Source: Clostridiales bacterium (GTDB taxonomy: Bacteria; Bacillota; Clostridia; Lachnospirales; Lachnospiraceae). From it: DNA of 12,834 nucleotides. Under the pieces are notes generated by a model. It searched no databases. It worked only from the letters and a program-made list of their open reading frames with translations, and was not told the DNA's origin. Shown here piece after piece: positions 1 to 5,927 of this stretch. The stretch is taken from NCBI GenBank assembly GCA_019420425.1, contig JAHZHG010000044.1, forward strand, positions 1 through 12,834, written 5' to 3'. Position 1 is the first letter of the stretch; each line of letters begins with the position of its first letter. The translations under genes and the position numbers were made by a program.

Positions 1-416
1 AAGGAATCCGACAGCCTCAGCTTTTGTATGTCTGGCTTATCCTTTTGTCCATTGTAAAATACAATGTACTGCGGCGTCGGCAGCTCCAGCAGTGTCTCGG
101 AATATATATCCAGATGATGCACCTCGATATAGCCCTGATACACCCTGCTGATGTACAGCAGGCCCCGCAGGGGCATGTTCGGGTTCCAGGTGCTTTGCGC
201 CTCGTACAGGTTCAGATAGTGGTCAATGATAAAGGACACGTCATTTTTCATCCCCATGTACAGGACATCCGCTATGGTGTTGATCTCCAGCTCGTCCGGA
301 TTCTGATAGTCGGAGCCATTGACCGCATTGTACAGGCTCAGCAGGGCTGTTTTCTCACGGAATATCATGCGAAACAGGCTGTCCTTATAGCTACGGCGGA
401 TTGTGGTGTCGGTCAT
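1..416 (-). CDS. Rpn family recombination-promoting nuclease / PD-(D/E)XK transposase-like protein, 3' end outside window
   Basis: The first 138 codons of a gene that runs off the window at base 1. The protein begins MTDTTIRRSYKDSLFRMIF, followed by an NPDELEINT segment and then FIIDHYLNLYEAQSTWNPN and MPLRGLLYISRVYQGYI. The Asp of the first (about residue 63) and the E-x-Q of YEAQST match the core of the PD-(D/E)XK nuclease fold in the Rpn / 'PDDEXK nuclease family transposase' group common in Clostridia. Known Rpn proteins are DNA endonucleases that raise RecA-independent recombination; whether this copy acts so is inference. The start is fixed by a perfect AGGAGGT (425-431) eight bases upstream of the ATG. 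The rest of the protein, including any C-terminal repeats that separate subfamilies, cannot be seen. Family is fairly sure from the recurring N-terminal pattern; function is not. Confidence 0.72.
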   Translation of the reverse strand, partial: MTDTTIRRSYKDSLFRMIFREKTALLSLYNAVNGSDYQNPDELEINTIADVLYMGMKNDVSFIIDHYLNLYEAQSTWNPNMPLRGLLYISRVYQGYIEVHHLDIYSETLLELPTPQYIVFYNGQKDKPDIQKLRLSDS

Positions 417-424
417 ATATATTT

Positions 425-431
425 ACCTCCT
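425..431 (-). promoter_or_regulatory. Ribosome binding site of the Rpn-family gene
   Basis: Reads AGGAGGT on the minus strand, eight bases before the ATG at 416-414. It fixes the start of the partial gene. Confidence 0.8.
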
Positions 432-591
432 GATTTTACTATAGATTTACTGGTTTTGCAAATGTGCGGGAATAAATTCAGAATTGAATGCAAAATGAAT
501 TGTTACTATTCAGCTCCAAGCCATGCAGTGAACAATAGCAATAAATCAGATTCCCAGAAATAGTTTAGATGTTATTATTTGTTTATGTGAT

Positions 592-620
592 ATAATATAA
601 TTCCTATTTATGCAATACAA
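592..620 (-). promoter_or_regulatory. Candidate promoter for the Rpn-family gene
   Basis: On the minus strand TTGTAT (620-615) and TATTAT (597-592) are separated by 17 bases, at the head of an AT-rich stretch. Transcription would start near base 585 and give a leader of about 170 bases. AT-rich DNA produces such matches by chance, so this is only a candidate. Confidence 0.3.
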
Positions 621-805
621 ATGTTTTCCGCCGGCGTTAGCCGTATATACGTTTTCTCCGTATCCATCACTATACCGTGCGCACCGTCCTGCCTGAGCCT
701 CCTGGCCCGGGTCAGGGCTTTGGGAACGGGATTTGCGCCGCCGGATCCCGGCCGGCTTTCTCTTCCGCTTCCGCCTCCTGCCGGGAATCCTCTCCCCTTT
801 TCGAT

Positions 806-1336
806 TCATAAAACGCGGCCGGCATTTATTGCGCTGCGGATCAGTTCCCTCAGCTCTTCGGCGCTTCCGGTCACAAATCGGTCCTCTCTGACCAGGATAA
901 CATAATTTTCTTTACGCAGATAAATAAAGTCATCCTGTTCTCCCCAGCCGGTGATCTCATTCCATGAAAGGTTCAGATCCTTTTCGGGCATATGGACAAA
1001 TATGCCGTTCTCGTCAAACTGGTAGCGGCGCTCCGGATTTCCGCCTGCGCGATCCATTTTTTTCTTCATCCGGCGGAACCGTCCGTACACCCCTTTGATC
1101 GCCATATAGTGGCAAAAAGCAGACATACCAACAAGGCAGGCGCCGATTACTGCCTTGTCCGCCCCGGCATCCCCTGCAAAATACGCGATAATCTCAATCG
1201 CGCCCAGACCAAAGCAGAAAATTCCCAGCAGGGCATAGATCACCTGCAGCACTTTCAGCATTTTGTTTCCCCGGCAGAGGATTTTGGCCATGGCCTCCCA
1301 TTCCTTTTCTCCCGGAATCATTGTACATTCAATCAT
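806..1336 (-). CDS. YcxB-like membrane protein
   Basis: A 176-residue protein beginning MIECTMIPGEKEWEAM. Two closely spaced hydrophobic segments (about residues 26-54 and 63-84) are followed by a basic stretch (RFRRMKKKMDR). A soluble C-terminal part then carries YQFDENGIFVH, a Trp-containing WNEITGWGE segment and FIYLRKENYVILVRED. This arrangement is that of the YcxB-like family of Firmicutes, whose role is unknown. An upstream in-frame TTG at 1369 would add 11 residues. I prefer the ATG at 1336 because GAGGAA (1344-1349) sits seven bases before it and the TTG overlaps the end of the permease gene. The gene starts 25 bases after the AEC permease stop, so it probably shares that operon. The coding frame ends in NAGRVL, but an acidic tail in another frame overlaps the stop (see findings), so the natural C-terminus may have been frameshifted. 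Confidence 0.75.
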   Translation of the reverse strand: MIECTMIPGEKEWEAMAKILCRGNKMLKVLQVIYALLGIFCFGLGAIEIIAYFAGDAGADKAVIGACLVGMSAFCHYMAIKGVYGRFRRMKKKMDRAGGNPERRYQFDENGIFVHMPEKDLNLSWNEITGWGEQDDFIYLRKENYVILVREDRFVTGSAEELRELIRSAINAGRVL

Positions 1337-1343
1337 TATCTTG

Positions 1344-1349
1344 TTCCTC
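1344..1349 (-). promoter_or_regulatory. Ribosome binding site deciding the YcxB-like start
   Basis: GAGGAA on the minus strand, seven bases upstream of the ATG at 1336-1334. It favours that ATG over the in-frame TTG at 1369. Confidence 0.65.
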
Positions 1350-1361
1350 GAATCATTCTTT

Positions 1362-2288
1362 TTATACAAGCTGCGTCACGTACCCCCAAATCGGTATCGT
1401 GACCGTGGAAAGCAGCGTGGACAACGCTACGATTTTAGAAGCAAATTCCTGATCCAGGCCGAACTGTCCGGCCAGAATCGCGGTGATTCCGGCAGCCGGC
1501 ATTCCGGCCATAACCACGGCTACGCCCAGGGCGGCTCCTCTGGCGCCCAGCGCCAGCCCAAGGACAAAGGCCAGTCCCGGCAGTACGGCAAGGCGGATCA
1601 GGGAATAATATATGGTCCAGCGGTTTACAATGGTTTTCAGATCCGTTTTGGACAGGATGGCTCCGATCAGCAGCATGGACATAGGGAACAGGCATTTGCC
1701 CAGCTGACTGATGGTCAGCTGTAAAACAGACGGCATCTTCAGGGAAAAAAGCATGAACACAAGGCCGATCTCCGCGGCCAGCATACAGGGCTGCAAAACC
1801 AGGCTTTTTATGCCTGACCGTTTCTGATCTCTTTCGCCGCTTCCCAGCACGAACAGGCCGTATGACCATACCACCAGGCGCTGAGGGATCATATAGATCG
1901 TTGCATTCAGCGTACCGCTCTGGCCGAACAGCCCCTCGCATACCGGAAGGCCCAGGAAAGCCACATTGGCATTCAGGGTAGCATACTGCATAATCCTTCG
2001 GCTGCTCTCCGGCGCCAGACGATAAAACACCTTGCCGCCGAATACGGCTGCTGTCATTACTCCGGCACACAGCACGATCACCAGGGCGAAGTCCCGCCAG
2101 ACATCTGCCTCCAGGGATACCAGAAAGGAGTTCAGAATATTGCAGGGCAGGATCACATTCATCAGCACATTGGAGAGGCTGGTCTGCCCCTCCTCCGAAA
2201 TCGTTCCTTTCCGCTTTAACCATCCGCCTGCTAAAATGAGCAGAAACATCGTTGCTTCCAGCTCCAGAAGGCCCCAAAGATCAACCAT
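1362..2288 (-). CDS. AEC (auxin efflux carrier) family transporter
   Basis: A 308-residue membrane protein of the AEC family (PF03547), which includes malate and other organic-anion permeases of bacteria. It is very hydrophobic, with about ten membrane segments in two halves. Family signatures are visible: ILPCNILNSFL near residue 45, NANVAFLGLPVCEGLFG in the middle of the N-terminal half, FPMSMLLIGAIL opening the second half, and AGMPAAGITAILAGQFG followed by LSTLLSTVTIPIW at the C-terminus. The open frame extends 52 codons further upstream, but those residues are basic and overlap the hydrogenase gene. I chose the ATG at 2288 because GAGGAA (2296-2301) precedes it by seven bases. It lies 31 bases after the hydrogenase stop and is probably co-transcribed with it. 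The substrate is unknown; export of a fermentation acid is a reasonable but untested guess. Confidence 0.88.
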   Translation of the reverse strand: MVDLWGLLELEATMFLLILAGGWLKRKGTISEEGQTSLSNVLMNVILPCNILNSFLVSLEADVWRDFALVIVLCAGVMTAAVFGGKVFYRLAPESSRRIMQYATLNANVAFLGLPVCEGLFGQSGTLNATIYMIPQRLVVWSYGLFVLGSGERDQKRSGIKSLVLQPCMLAAEIGLVFMLFSLKMPSVLQLTISQLGKCLFPMSMLLIGAILSKTDLKTIVNRWTIYYSLIRLAVLPGLAFVLGLALGARGAALGVAVVMAGMPAAGITAILAGQFGLDQEFASKIVALSTLLSTVTIPIWGYVTQLV

Positions 2289-2319
2289 TTTTGTGTTCCT
2301 CTTTCTTTTTGTGTGACAT

Positions 2320-3777
2320 TCAGCTCCGGTGCATCTCATAGCTGCACGCGGCCCTGCAGTCCTGCACTGTATCAATAATTTTCCGCTCGTCCATAACCGA
2401 CTGCAACGCATCCCGGAACTTTTTGCTCTCCGGCTCCGCGGCAATGCTTCCCGGGCCGTTGACGCAGCCGCCCTCGCAGACCATTCCTTCGATAAAGTTT
2501 TCCGGGAGGCGGCCGTTTTTCAGCAGGGTCAGGGCCTTTTTACATTCTTTGGCTCCGTTCGCCCGGCATACCGTTACCTCCTGATCAATTCCCTTTTCCT
2601 TCAGGGACTGGAGCACGGCATTCGTCACCCCGCCTGCGTGAGCAAACTTGCGCCCATAAATGCTGCCCTGCTGCATGGCTGCGCCGGAGGCCGCCACTTT
2701 AACCTCCTTTGCATCCAGCATAGCCTTCAGCTCCTTCAGCGTCAGGGCATAATCTGCGCTTCCGCTGATCCTGTCGTCCAGCACCTCGCTCTTTTTGGCC
2801 ACGCACGGGCCGATGAATACAGTCACTGCGTCAGGATACTTTGCTTTTATGTAACGGGAGGTGGCTGCCATGGGAGATACGGTGGTGGAAATGGAGTCCG
2901 CCAGCTGCGGGAAATGGCGCCGCACCATGCCGACAAAGGCCGGACAGCATGAGGTGGTCTTTTTCTGTCCGTTTTCCAGGGCCTCCAGCCACTCCTCTCC
3001 CTCGCTCTCCGAGGTAAGGTCTGCCCCCAGCGCCACCTCAACCATATCGGTAAAGCCAAGGGCCCGGATTGCTTCCCGCAGATCGCCCATGGTCACGCCC
3101 TTGCCGAACTGTCCCTCTCCCGCCGGAGCCACCATGGCGTATACCGGTTTTCCCTTCAGAATCGCCTTGATCACCGGCACGATAAAGGAAATATCCGAAA
3201 GCGCGCCGAACGGGCAGTTTTTGATACAGGCGCCGCAGTGGATGCATTTTTCGTCGTCAATGGACACAATGTCATTTTCGTCCATGCTGATGGCTCCTAC
3301 CGGGCAGCTCTTCTTGCAGGGGCGCTGATGGTCGCTGATCGCATTATACGGACAGGACTGGGCGCATCTGCCGCACTCTTTACAGCGGTCAGGATCGATA
3401 TATGCCTTATTTCTTCCTATCGAAATCGCGCCGAATTTGCAGGCATTCAGGCAGCTTTTTCCCAGACATTTCTGGCAGTTGTCCGTCACCACAAACCGCT
3501 GGATGGGACATTCCGCGCAGGCGCTGTCCAGCACCTGGACAATATTGCGGTTTTTCAGGCCGGCAGCCGGATATTTGCCCTCCGCAAGGCGGACTCTCTG
3601 GCGGATGATCTCCCTCTCCCGGTAGACACAGCAGCGGAAAACCGCCTTTGGGCCCGGAAGCAGCCTGTACGGAATCTCGTCCCGCTTCTCCTCCAGCTCC
3701 CCGGAAAAGGCCAGCTTTGCCACCTGGTATAATACCTCTTGTTTCACCTCATTGATATCCGATTCTCTGCTCAGCAT
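2320..3777 (-). CDS. Monomeric [FeFe] hydrogenase, group B-like
   Basis: A 485-residue cytoplasmic iron-sulfur enzyme expected to interconvert protons and H2 with ferredoxin-type electron carriers. The N-terminal half carries Cys clusters: C87/C90, C101-x2-C104-x4-C109-x3-C113, a ferredoxin motif C132/C135/C138/C142, C154/C158, and a second ferredoxin motif C178/C181/C184/C188. The H-cluster domain follows with three motifs: TSCCPAF (C277/C278), GPCVAKKSE (C325) and GMVCEGGCVNGPG (C434/C438). All four H-cluster ligands (C278, C325, C434, C438) and the proton-relay Cys (C277) are present. GPC replaces the MPC of classical group A enzymes and GPG replaces GGG in the third motif, which is typical of group B ([FeFe] hydrogenases such as Clostridium pasteurianum CpIII). 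The ATG at 3777 has AAGGAGG ten bases upstream and a near-consensus promoter 64 bases before that. No HydEFG maturases are in the window. Group assignment is from motifs only. Confidence 0.9.
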   Translation of the reverse strand: MLSRESDINEVKQEVLYQVAKLAFSGELEEKRDEIPYRLLPGPKAVFRCCVYREREIIRQRVRLAEGKYPAAGLKNRNIVQVLDSACAECPIQRFVVTDNCQKCLGKSCLNACKFGAISIGRNKAYIDPDRCKECGRCAQSCPYNAISDHQRPCKKSCPVGAISMDENDIVSIDDEKCIHCGACIKNCPFGALSDISFIVPVIKAILKGKPVYAMVAPAGEGQFGKGVTMGDLREAIRALGFTDMVEVALGADLTSESEGEEWLEALENGQKKTTSCCPAFVGMVRRHFPQLADSISTTVSPMAATSRYIKAKYPDAVTVFIGPCVAKKSEVLDDRISGSADYALTLKELKAMLDAKEVKVAASGAAMQQGSIYGRKFAHAGGVTNAVLQSLKEKGIDQEVTVCRANGAKECKKALTLLKNGRLPENFIEGMVCEGGCVNGPGSIAAEPESKKFRDALQSVMDERKIIDTVQDCRAACSYEMHRS

Positions 3778-3787
3778 AACAGTCTTT

Positions 3788-3794
3788 CCTCCTT
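3788..3794 (-). promoter_or_regulatory. Ribosome binding site of the hydrogenase gene
   Basis: AAGGAGG on the minus strand, ten bases before the ATG at 3777-3775. It supports this start. Confidence 0.75.
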
Positions 3795-3847
3795 GTTCTC
3801 CGAACCTTTTATTTGGAAAAGAAACGGGTTATTGTATCGTAAATTTA

Positions 3848-3876
3848 AGTATAGAGAATGGTAAATCAACTGTCAA
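3848..3876 (-). promoter_or_regulatory. Sigma-A type promoter of the hydrogenase operon
   Basis: On the minus strand a perfect TTGACA (3876-3871) and TATACT (3853-3848) are separated by exactly 17 bases. Transcription should start near 3841, giving a leader of about 64 bases. The -35 box lies only 28 bases beyond the 3' end of the group II intron, so the intron inserted without damaging it. It probably drives the hydrogenase, AEC permease and YcxB-like genes, which are separated by 31 and 25 bases. Confidence 0.8.
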
Positions 3877-3904
3877 TTATAATTTATTCCTGTATCACCG
3901 TAAA

Positions 3905-3936
3905 ATCGGATAGGGGAGATTTGACCCTCCCCTTCC
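3905..3936 (-). ncRNA. Group II intron domain VI and 3' splice site
   Basis: On the minus strand GGGGAG (3932-3927) pairs with CTCCCC (3918-3913) around an 8-base loop, followed by TATCCGAT up to the splice site. It follows domain V directly. The branch-point adenosine cannot be assigned with confidence; class C introns often splice by hydrolysis. Confidence 0.75.
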
Positions 3937-3972
3937 ACACCACGTAGCGTACCGTTCGGTACTACGCGGTTC
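3937..3972 (-). ncRNA. Group II intron domain V (catalytic hairpin)
   Basis: The 36-base hairpin begins GAACCGCGTAG and ends CTACGTGGTGT on the minus strand. ACCGCGUAG pairs with CUACGUGGU over nine positions. A two-base CG bulge on the 3' strand, a four-pair upper stem UACC/GGUA and a GAAC loop complete the typical domain V shape. The CGC triad near the base, in place of AGC, is the class C variant. Loop and bulge are the same as I recall for the O. iheyensis intron. Confidence 0.9.
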
Positions 3973-5386
3973 AATAGTTTACACGTACTTTTAGATAGTG
4001 GGCGGTCATGGATGGGTATCCGAGTCTGTCCACTATTATTGTCTTAGTAAGCACAGAGTTCAGCATCTCCGCCGCTCTCCATGTCCCCTTCCGACAGTTT
4101 GCCAGCTTATGCACTTGCCACTCTGGCAGATGCAATGCCCGAAATATTTTATATCTCGTCCGCACTTTCTTCCATTGTTTCCAGTACACCGCCCGGATTC
4201 TATGTCGAAGCCATTCGTCCGTATCTTCCATCAGGCTCTTCATGTCCGCATACCGGTAGTAGTTTATCCACCCATTTGTATATTCTCTGAGTTTCTTTTC
4301 CCTCTCCGGGTTGCTCCATTTATTCCCCCTGACCATTAATTCCCTCAGATGGTTCTTCATCTTAGTTATTGACTTAGGATGTACACGCATTCGGCATTTT
4401 CCTTTGTTTCGGTAGAATCCATATCCAAGATATTTCACTTTGCTGATATGCCTGACTGTCGTTTTCTCAAGATTGACTTTCAGGTACAGCTTTCCTGTAA
4501 CATATGGAATGATATGCTCCAGCGTTCTTTCCGCGCTTTTCCGGCTCCTGCATAGAATAATGCAGTCGTCGGCGTATCTCACAAATCTGTGTCCCCTGCG
4601 TTCCAGCTCTTTGTCCAGCTCATTTAACATCACATTTCCACACAACGGACTTAGAGGTCCTCCCTGAGGCACACCCTCTGGTGTTGCGTGGAATCCTCCA
4701 TCTTCCATTACTCCAGCGTTCAGATATTTGTGTATCAGCGAAATTACCCGTCCATCTTTGATCGTTCTTGACAGTACCTCTATGAGCTTGCTGTGGTTTA
4801 CCGTATCAAAGTAGGCTTGCAAATCCATGCTGATTGCATAAACATACCCTTCGTCCACGTACTTTCTGCACCTTGCCAGTGCATCATGTGCGCTCCTGCC
4901 TGGTCGGAAGCCATAGCTGTTATCCGAAAACTGTTCTTCGTAAATAGGAGTGAGTTCCTGCGCAATCGCCTGCTGAATCATTCGGTCTACTACAGTTGGA
5001 ATTCCCAGCTTCCTTACTTTGTCTTTCTCTTCTTTGGGTATTTCTACCCTTCGGACGGGGTTGGGTTTATACTTTTCCTTCCTCAGCTGCCTGACCAGTT
5101 CGTCCCGGTGGTCTCTCAGGTAGGGCAGAAGTTCATCCACCTGCATTCCGTCAATTCCGCCTGACCCTCTGTTTGCTTTCACTCTCTTGTATGCGGCGTT
5201 AAGGTTGTCGCTCCTGAGAATGGTATCAAGCAGGTTGTCCGTCCAAAAGTCCGTGTCGGCGCCAGGGTTCCCGGTCATCCATTCATGGGCGTACACTCCT
5301 GTTACCCTTCCCTGTTCCGCAGGTATCTCTCTCAGGTAGTCCTCAATATGAAGTTGTCTGTACTTAATTCCATGTCTGGTTTCCAT
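3971..5386 (-). CDS. ltrA: Group II intron reverse transcriptase/maturase (LtrA-like)
   Basis: A 471-residue intron-encoded protein that assists splicing and copies the intron into DNA at the target. Reverse transcriptase blocks run in order: LNAAYKRVKANRGSGGIDGM, GIPTVVDRMIQQAIAQEL, SYGFRPGRSAHDAL, MDLQAYFDTVNH (catalytic Asp 188, with Asp 194 in the same block), GVPQGGPLSP and the YADD box at 271-274 (Asp 273 and 274). The maturase X domain is marked by TNGWINYYRYADM (about 370-382). There is no C-terminal HNH endonuclease, as expected for class C. The frame is open 14 codons upstream, but I chose the ATG at 5386 because AGGAGGT (5398-5404) lies 11 bases before it and the upstream codons fall in conserved intron RNA. 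The TGA stop overlaps the first bases of domain V. No frameshift or missing catalytic residue is visible. Confidence 0.95.
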   Translation of the reverse strand: METRHGIKYRQLHIEDYLREIPAEQGRVTGVYAHEWMTGNPGADTDFWTDNLLDTILRSDNLNAAYKRVKANRGSGGIDGMQVDELLPYLRDHRDELVRQLRKEKYKPNPVRRVEIPKEEKDKVRKLGIPTVVDRMIQQAIAQELTPIYEEQFSDNSYGFRPGRSAHDALARCRKYVDEGYVYAISMDLQAYFDTVNHSKLIEVLSRTIKDGRVISLIHKYLNAGVMEDGGFHATPEGVPQGGPLSPLCGNVMLNELDKELERRGHRFVRYADDCIILCRSRKSAERTLEHIIPYVTGKLYLKVNLEKTTVRHISKVKYLGYGFYRNKGKCRMRVHPKSITKMKNHLRELMVRGNKWSNPEREKKLREYTNGWINYYRYADMKSLMEDTDEWLRHRIRAVYWKQWKKVRTRYKIFRALHLPEWQVHKLANCRKGTWRAAEMLNSVLTKTIIVDRLGYPSMTAHYLKVRVNY

Positions 5387-5397
5387 TTGGAATTGGC

Positions 5398-5404
5398 ACC
5401 TCCT
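5398..5404 (-). promoter_or_regulatory. Ribosome binding site deciding the maturase start
   Basis: AGGAGGT on the minus strand, 11 bases upstream of the ATG at 5386-5384. Spacing is slightly long, but it is the only good site near any possible start. Confidence 0.65.
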
Positions 5405-5808
5405 ATTGTTCCGTCCTTCCCGGGGCATCTATAGCTGCTCCGGTACTATGACTTCTGCTGACTTCTCATGGCAAGCTTTACTCCATGACGGCGAATGTTC
5501 TATCGTCTTTGCCATGTCCATGAGACCTCCCCGGGTACTCACACGTTCTTTCCCACTTATACCTGCCCCGTTTACTGCTGGCGTTCCGTGCAGTTATTGG
5601 ACTTTGGTTTGTGTTGCAACCTCATCCACGCTTCACAGCCTGTCCGGATATCATGCCCTATGGGTACAACTTTTACAGGCCAGTGGTTTGCCTCCGGCTT
5701 CCTTCAGACCCCACCTCACAATGACGCCTTTGCCATTGGCTGCACCCTTCCCACTGCCGGGCGGGTCAGGGACTTGCACCCTTTAGAACGTGTGCCCGCC
5801 GGGCACAC

Positions 5809-5844
5809 AACAAAGCGGCAGCCGTACGTTTTCGTACGGCTGCC
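5809..5844 (-). terminator. Intrinsic terminator of the alpha-galactosidase operon, split by the intron
   Basis: On the minus strand GGCAGCCGTACG (5844-5833) and CGTACGGCTGCC (5828-5817) form a perfect 12-bp stem with an AAAA loop, followed by CGCTTTGTT and then the intron. The downstream exon (from 3904) starts TTTACGG, so before insertion the hairpin was followed by TTTGTTTTTA, a proper U-tract. The galactosidase gene ends 83 bases upstream. The U-tract is now only partly adjacent to the stem, so termination may be weaker. Confidence 0.88.
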
Positions 5845-5927
5845 CAATTTCATCCCGGTTTTCAAATCCGCTTCTCCCCCGGATATTCTCATCCTGCAAA
5901 GGCAGCGCCGGCAAACCTGGATATGGA

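Larger units (their letters stand above)
417..805. other. Gene-poor interval between YcxB-like gene and Rpn-family gene
   Basis: About 390 bases without a gene I can support. It has two halves. Bases 620-805 are GC-rich and lack early stops in more than one minus-strand frame, which suggests a decayed or frameshifted coding tail. Bases 432-620 are AT-rich and look like a leader or promoter region for the Rpn-family gene. An Arg-rich 87-residue reading frame (546-809, minus) starts inside the stop of the YcxB-like gene through an ATGA overlap. Its composition (RRRKRKRK) and lack of any recognised domain make it unconvincing. A perfect 10-base palindrome, CGTATATACG, lies at 642-651. I see no clear intrinsic terminator for the upstream operon here. 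Confidence 0.5.
3905..5808 (-). mobile_element. Complete group IIC (bacterial class C) intron
   Basis: A retroelement of about 1904 bases on the minus strand. It starts GUGUGCCCGG at 5808, matching the GUGYG consensus and the opening of the Oceanobacillus iheyensis class C intron. Blocks I recall from that ribozyme recur in the 5' region: ACCCGGGGAGGTCT near 5530 and AGTCAGCAGAAGTCATAG near 5450. The 5' domains fill about 420 bases, domain IV holds the maturase gene, then domains V and VI follow. The 3' end is placed after CTATCCGAT (3905), which obeys the usual AY ending; an error of one or two bases is possible. It sits directly after a terminator hairpin in the same orientation, the known target preference of class C introns. 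All parts appear intact, so it may still splice and move. Mobility is inferred, not shown. Confidence 0.92.

Noticed and set aside
447..475. TTGCAA-17-TAAAAT promoter just before the Rpn-family gene
   Set aside because: Its transcript would start inside the ribosome binding site, leaving none to use.
695..735. Terminator for the hydrogenase operon
   Set aside because: The GC-rich imperfect palindromes here are not followed by a T-run on the minus strand.
1435..2277. 280-codon second frame on the minus strand
   Set aside because: Gly/Arg/Pro-rich shifted frame inside the AEC permease gene; not membrane-like and without a start site.
2329..3732. Plus-strand frames of 155-207 codons
   Set aside because: All lie opposite the hydrogenase gene, whose motifs are unambiguous.
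3971..5428. Retron, diversity-generating or defence-type reverse transcriptase
   Set aside because: The X maturase domain, the flanking ribozyme domains and the GUGUG and domain V/VI ends identify a group II intron.
5387..5428. Maturase start at 5428
   Set aside because: Those codons fall upstream of the good AGGAGGT and inside conserved intron RNA; the ATG at 5386 is better.
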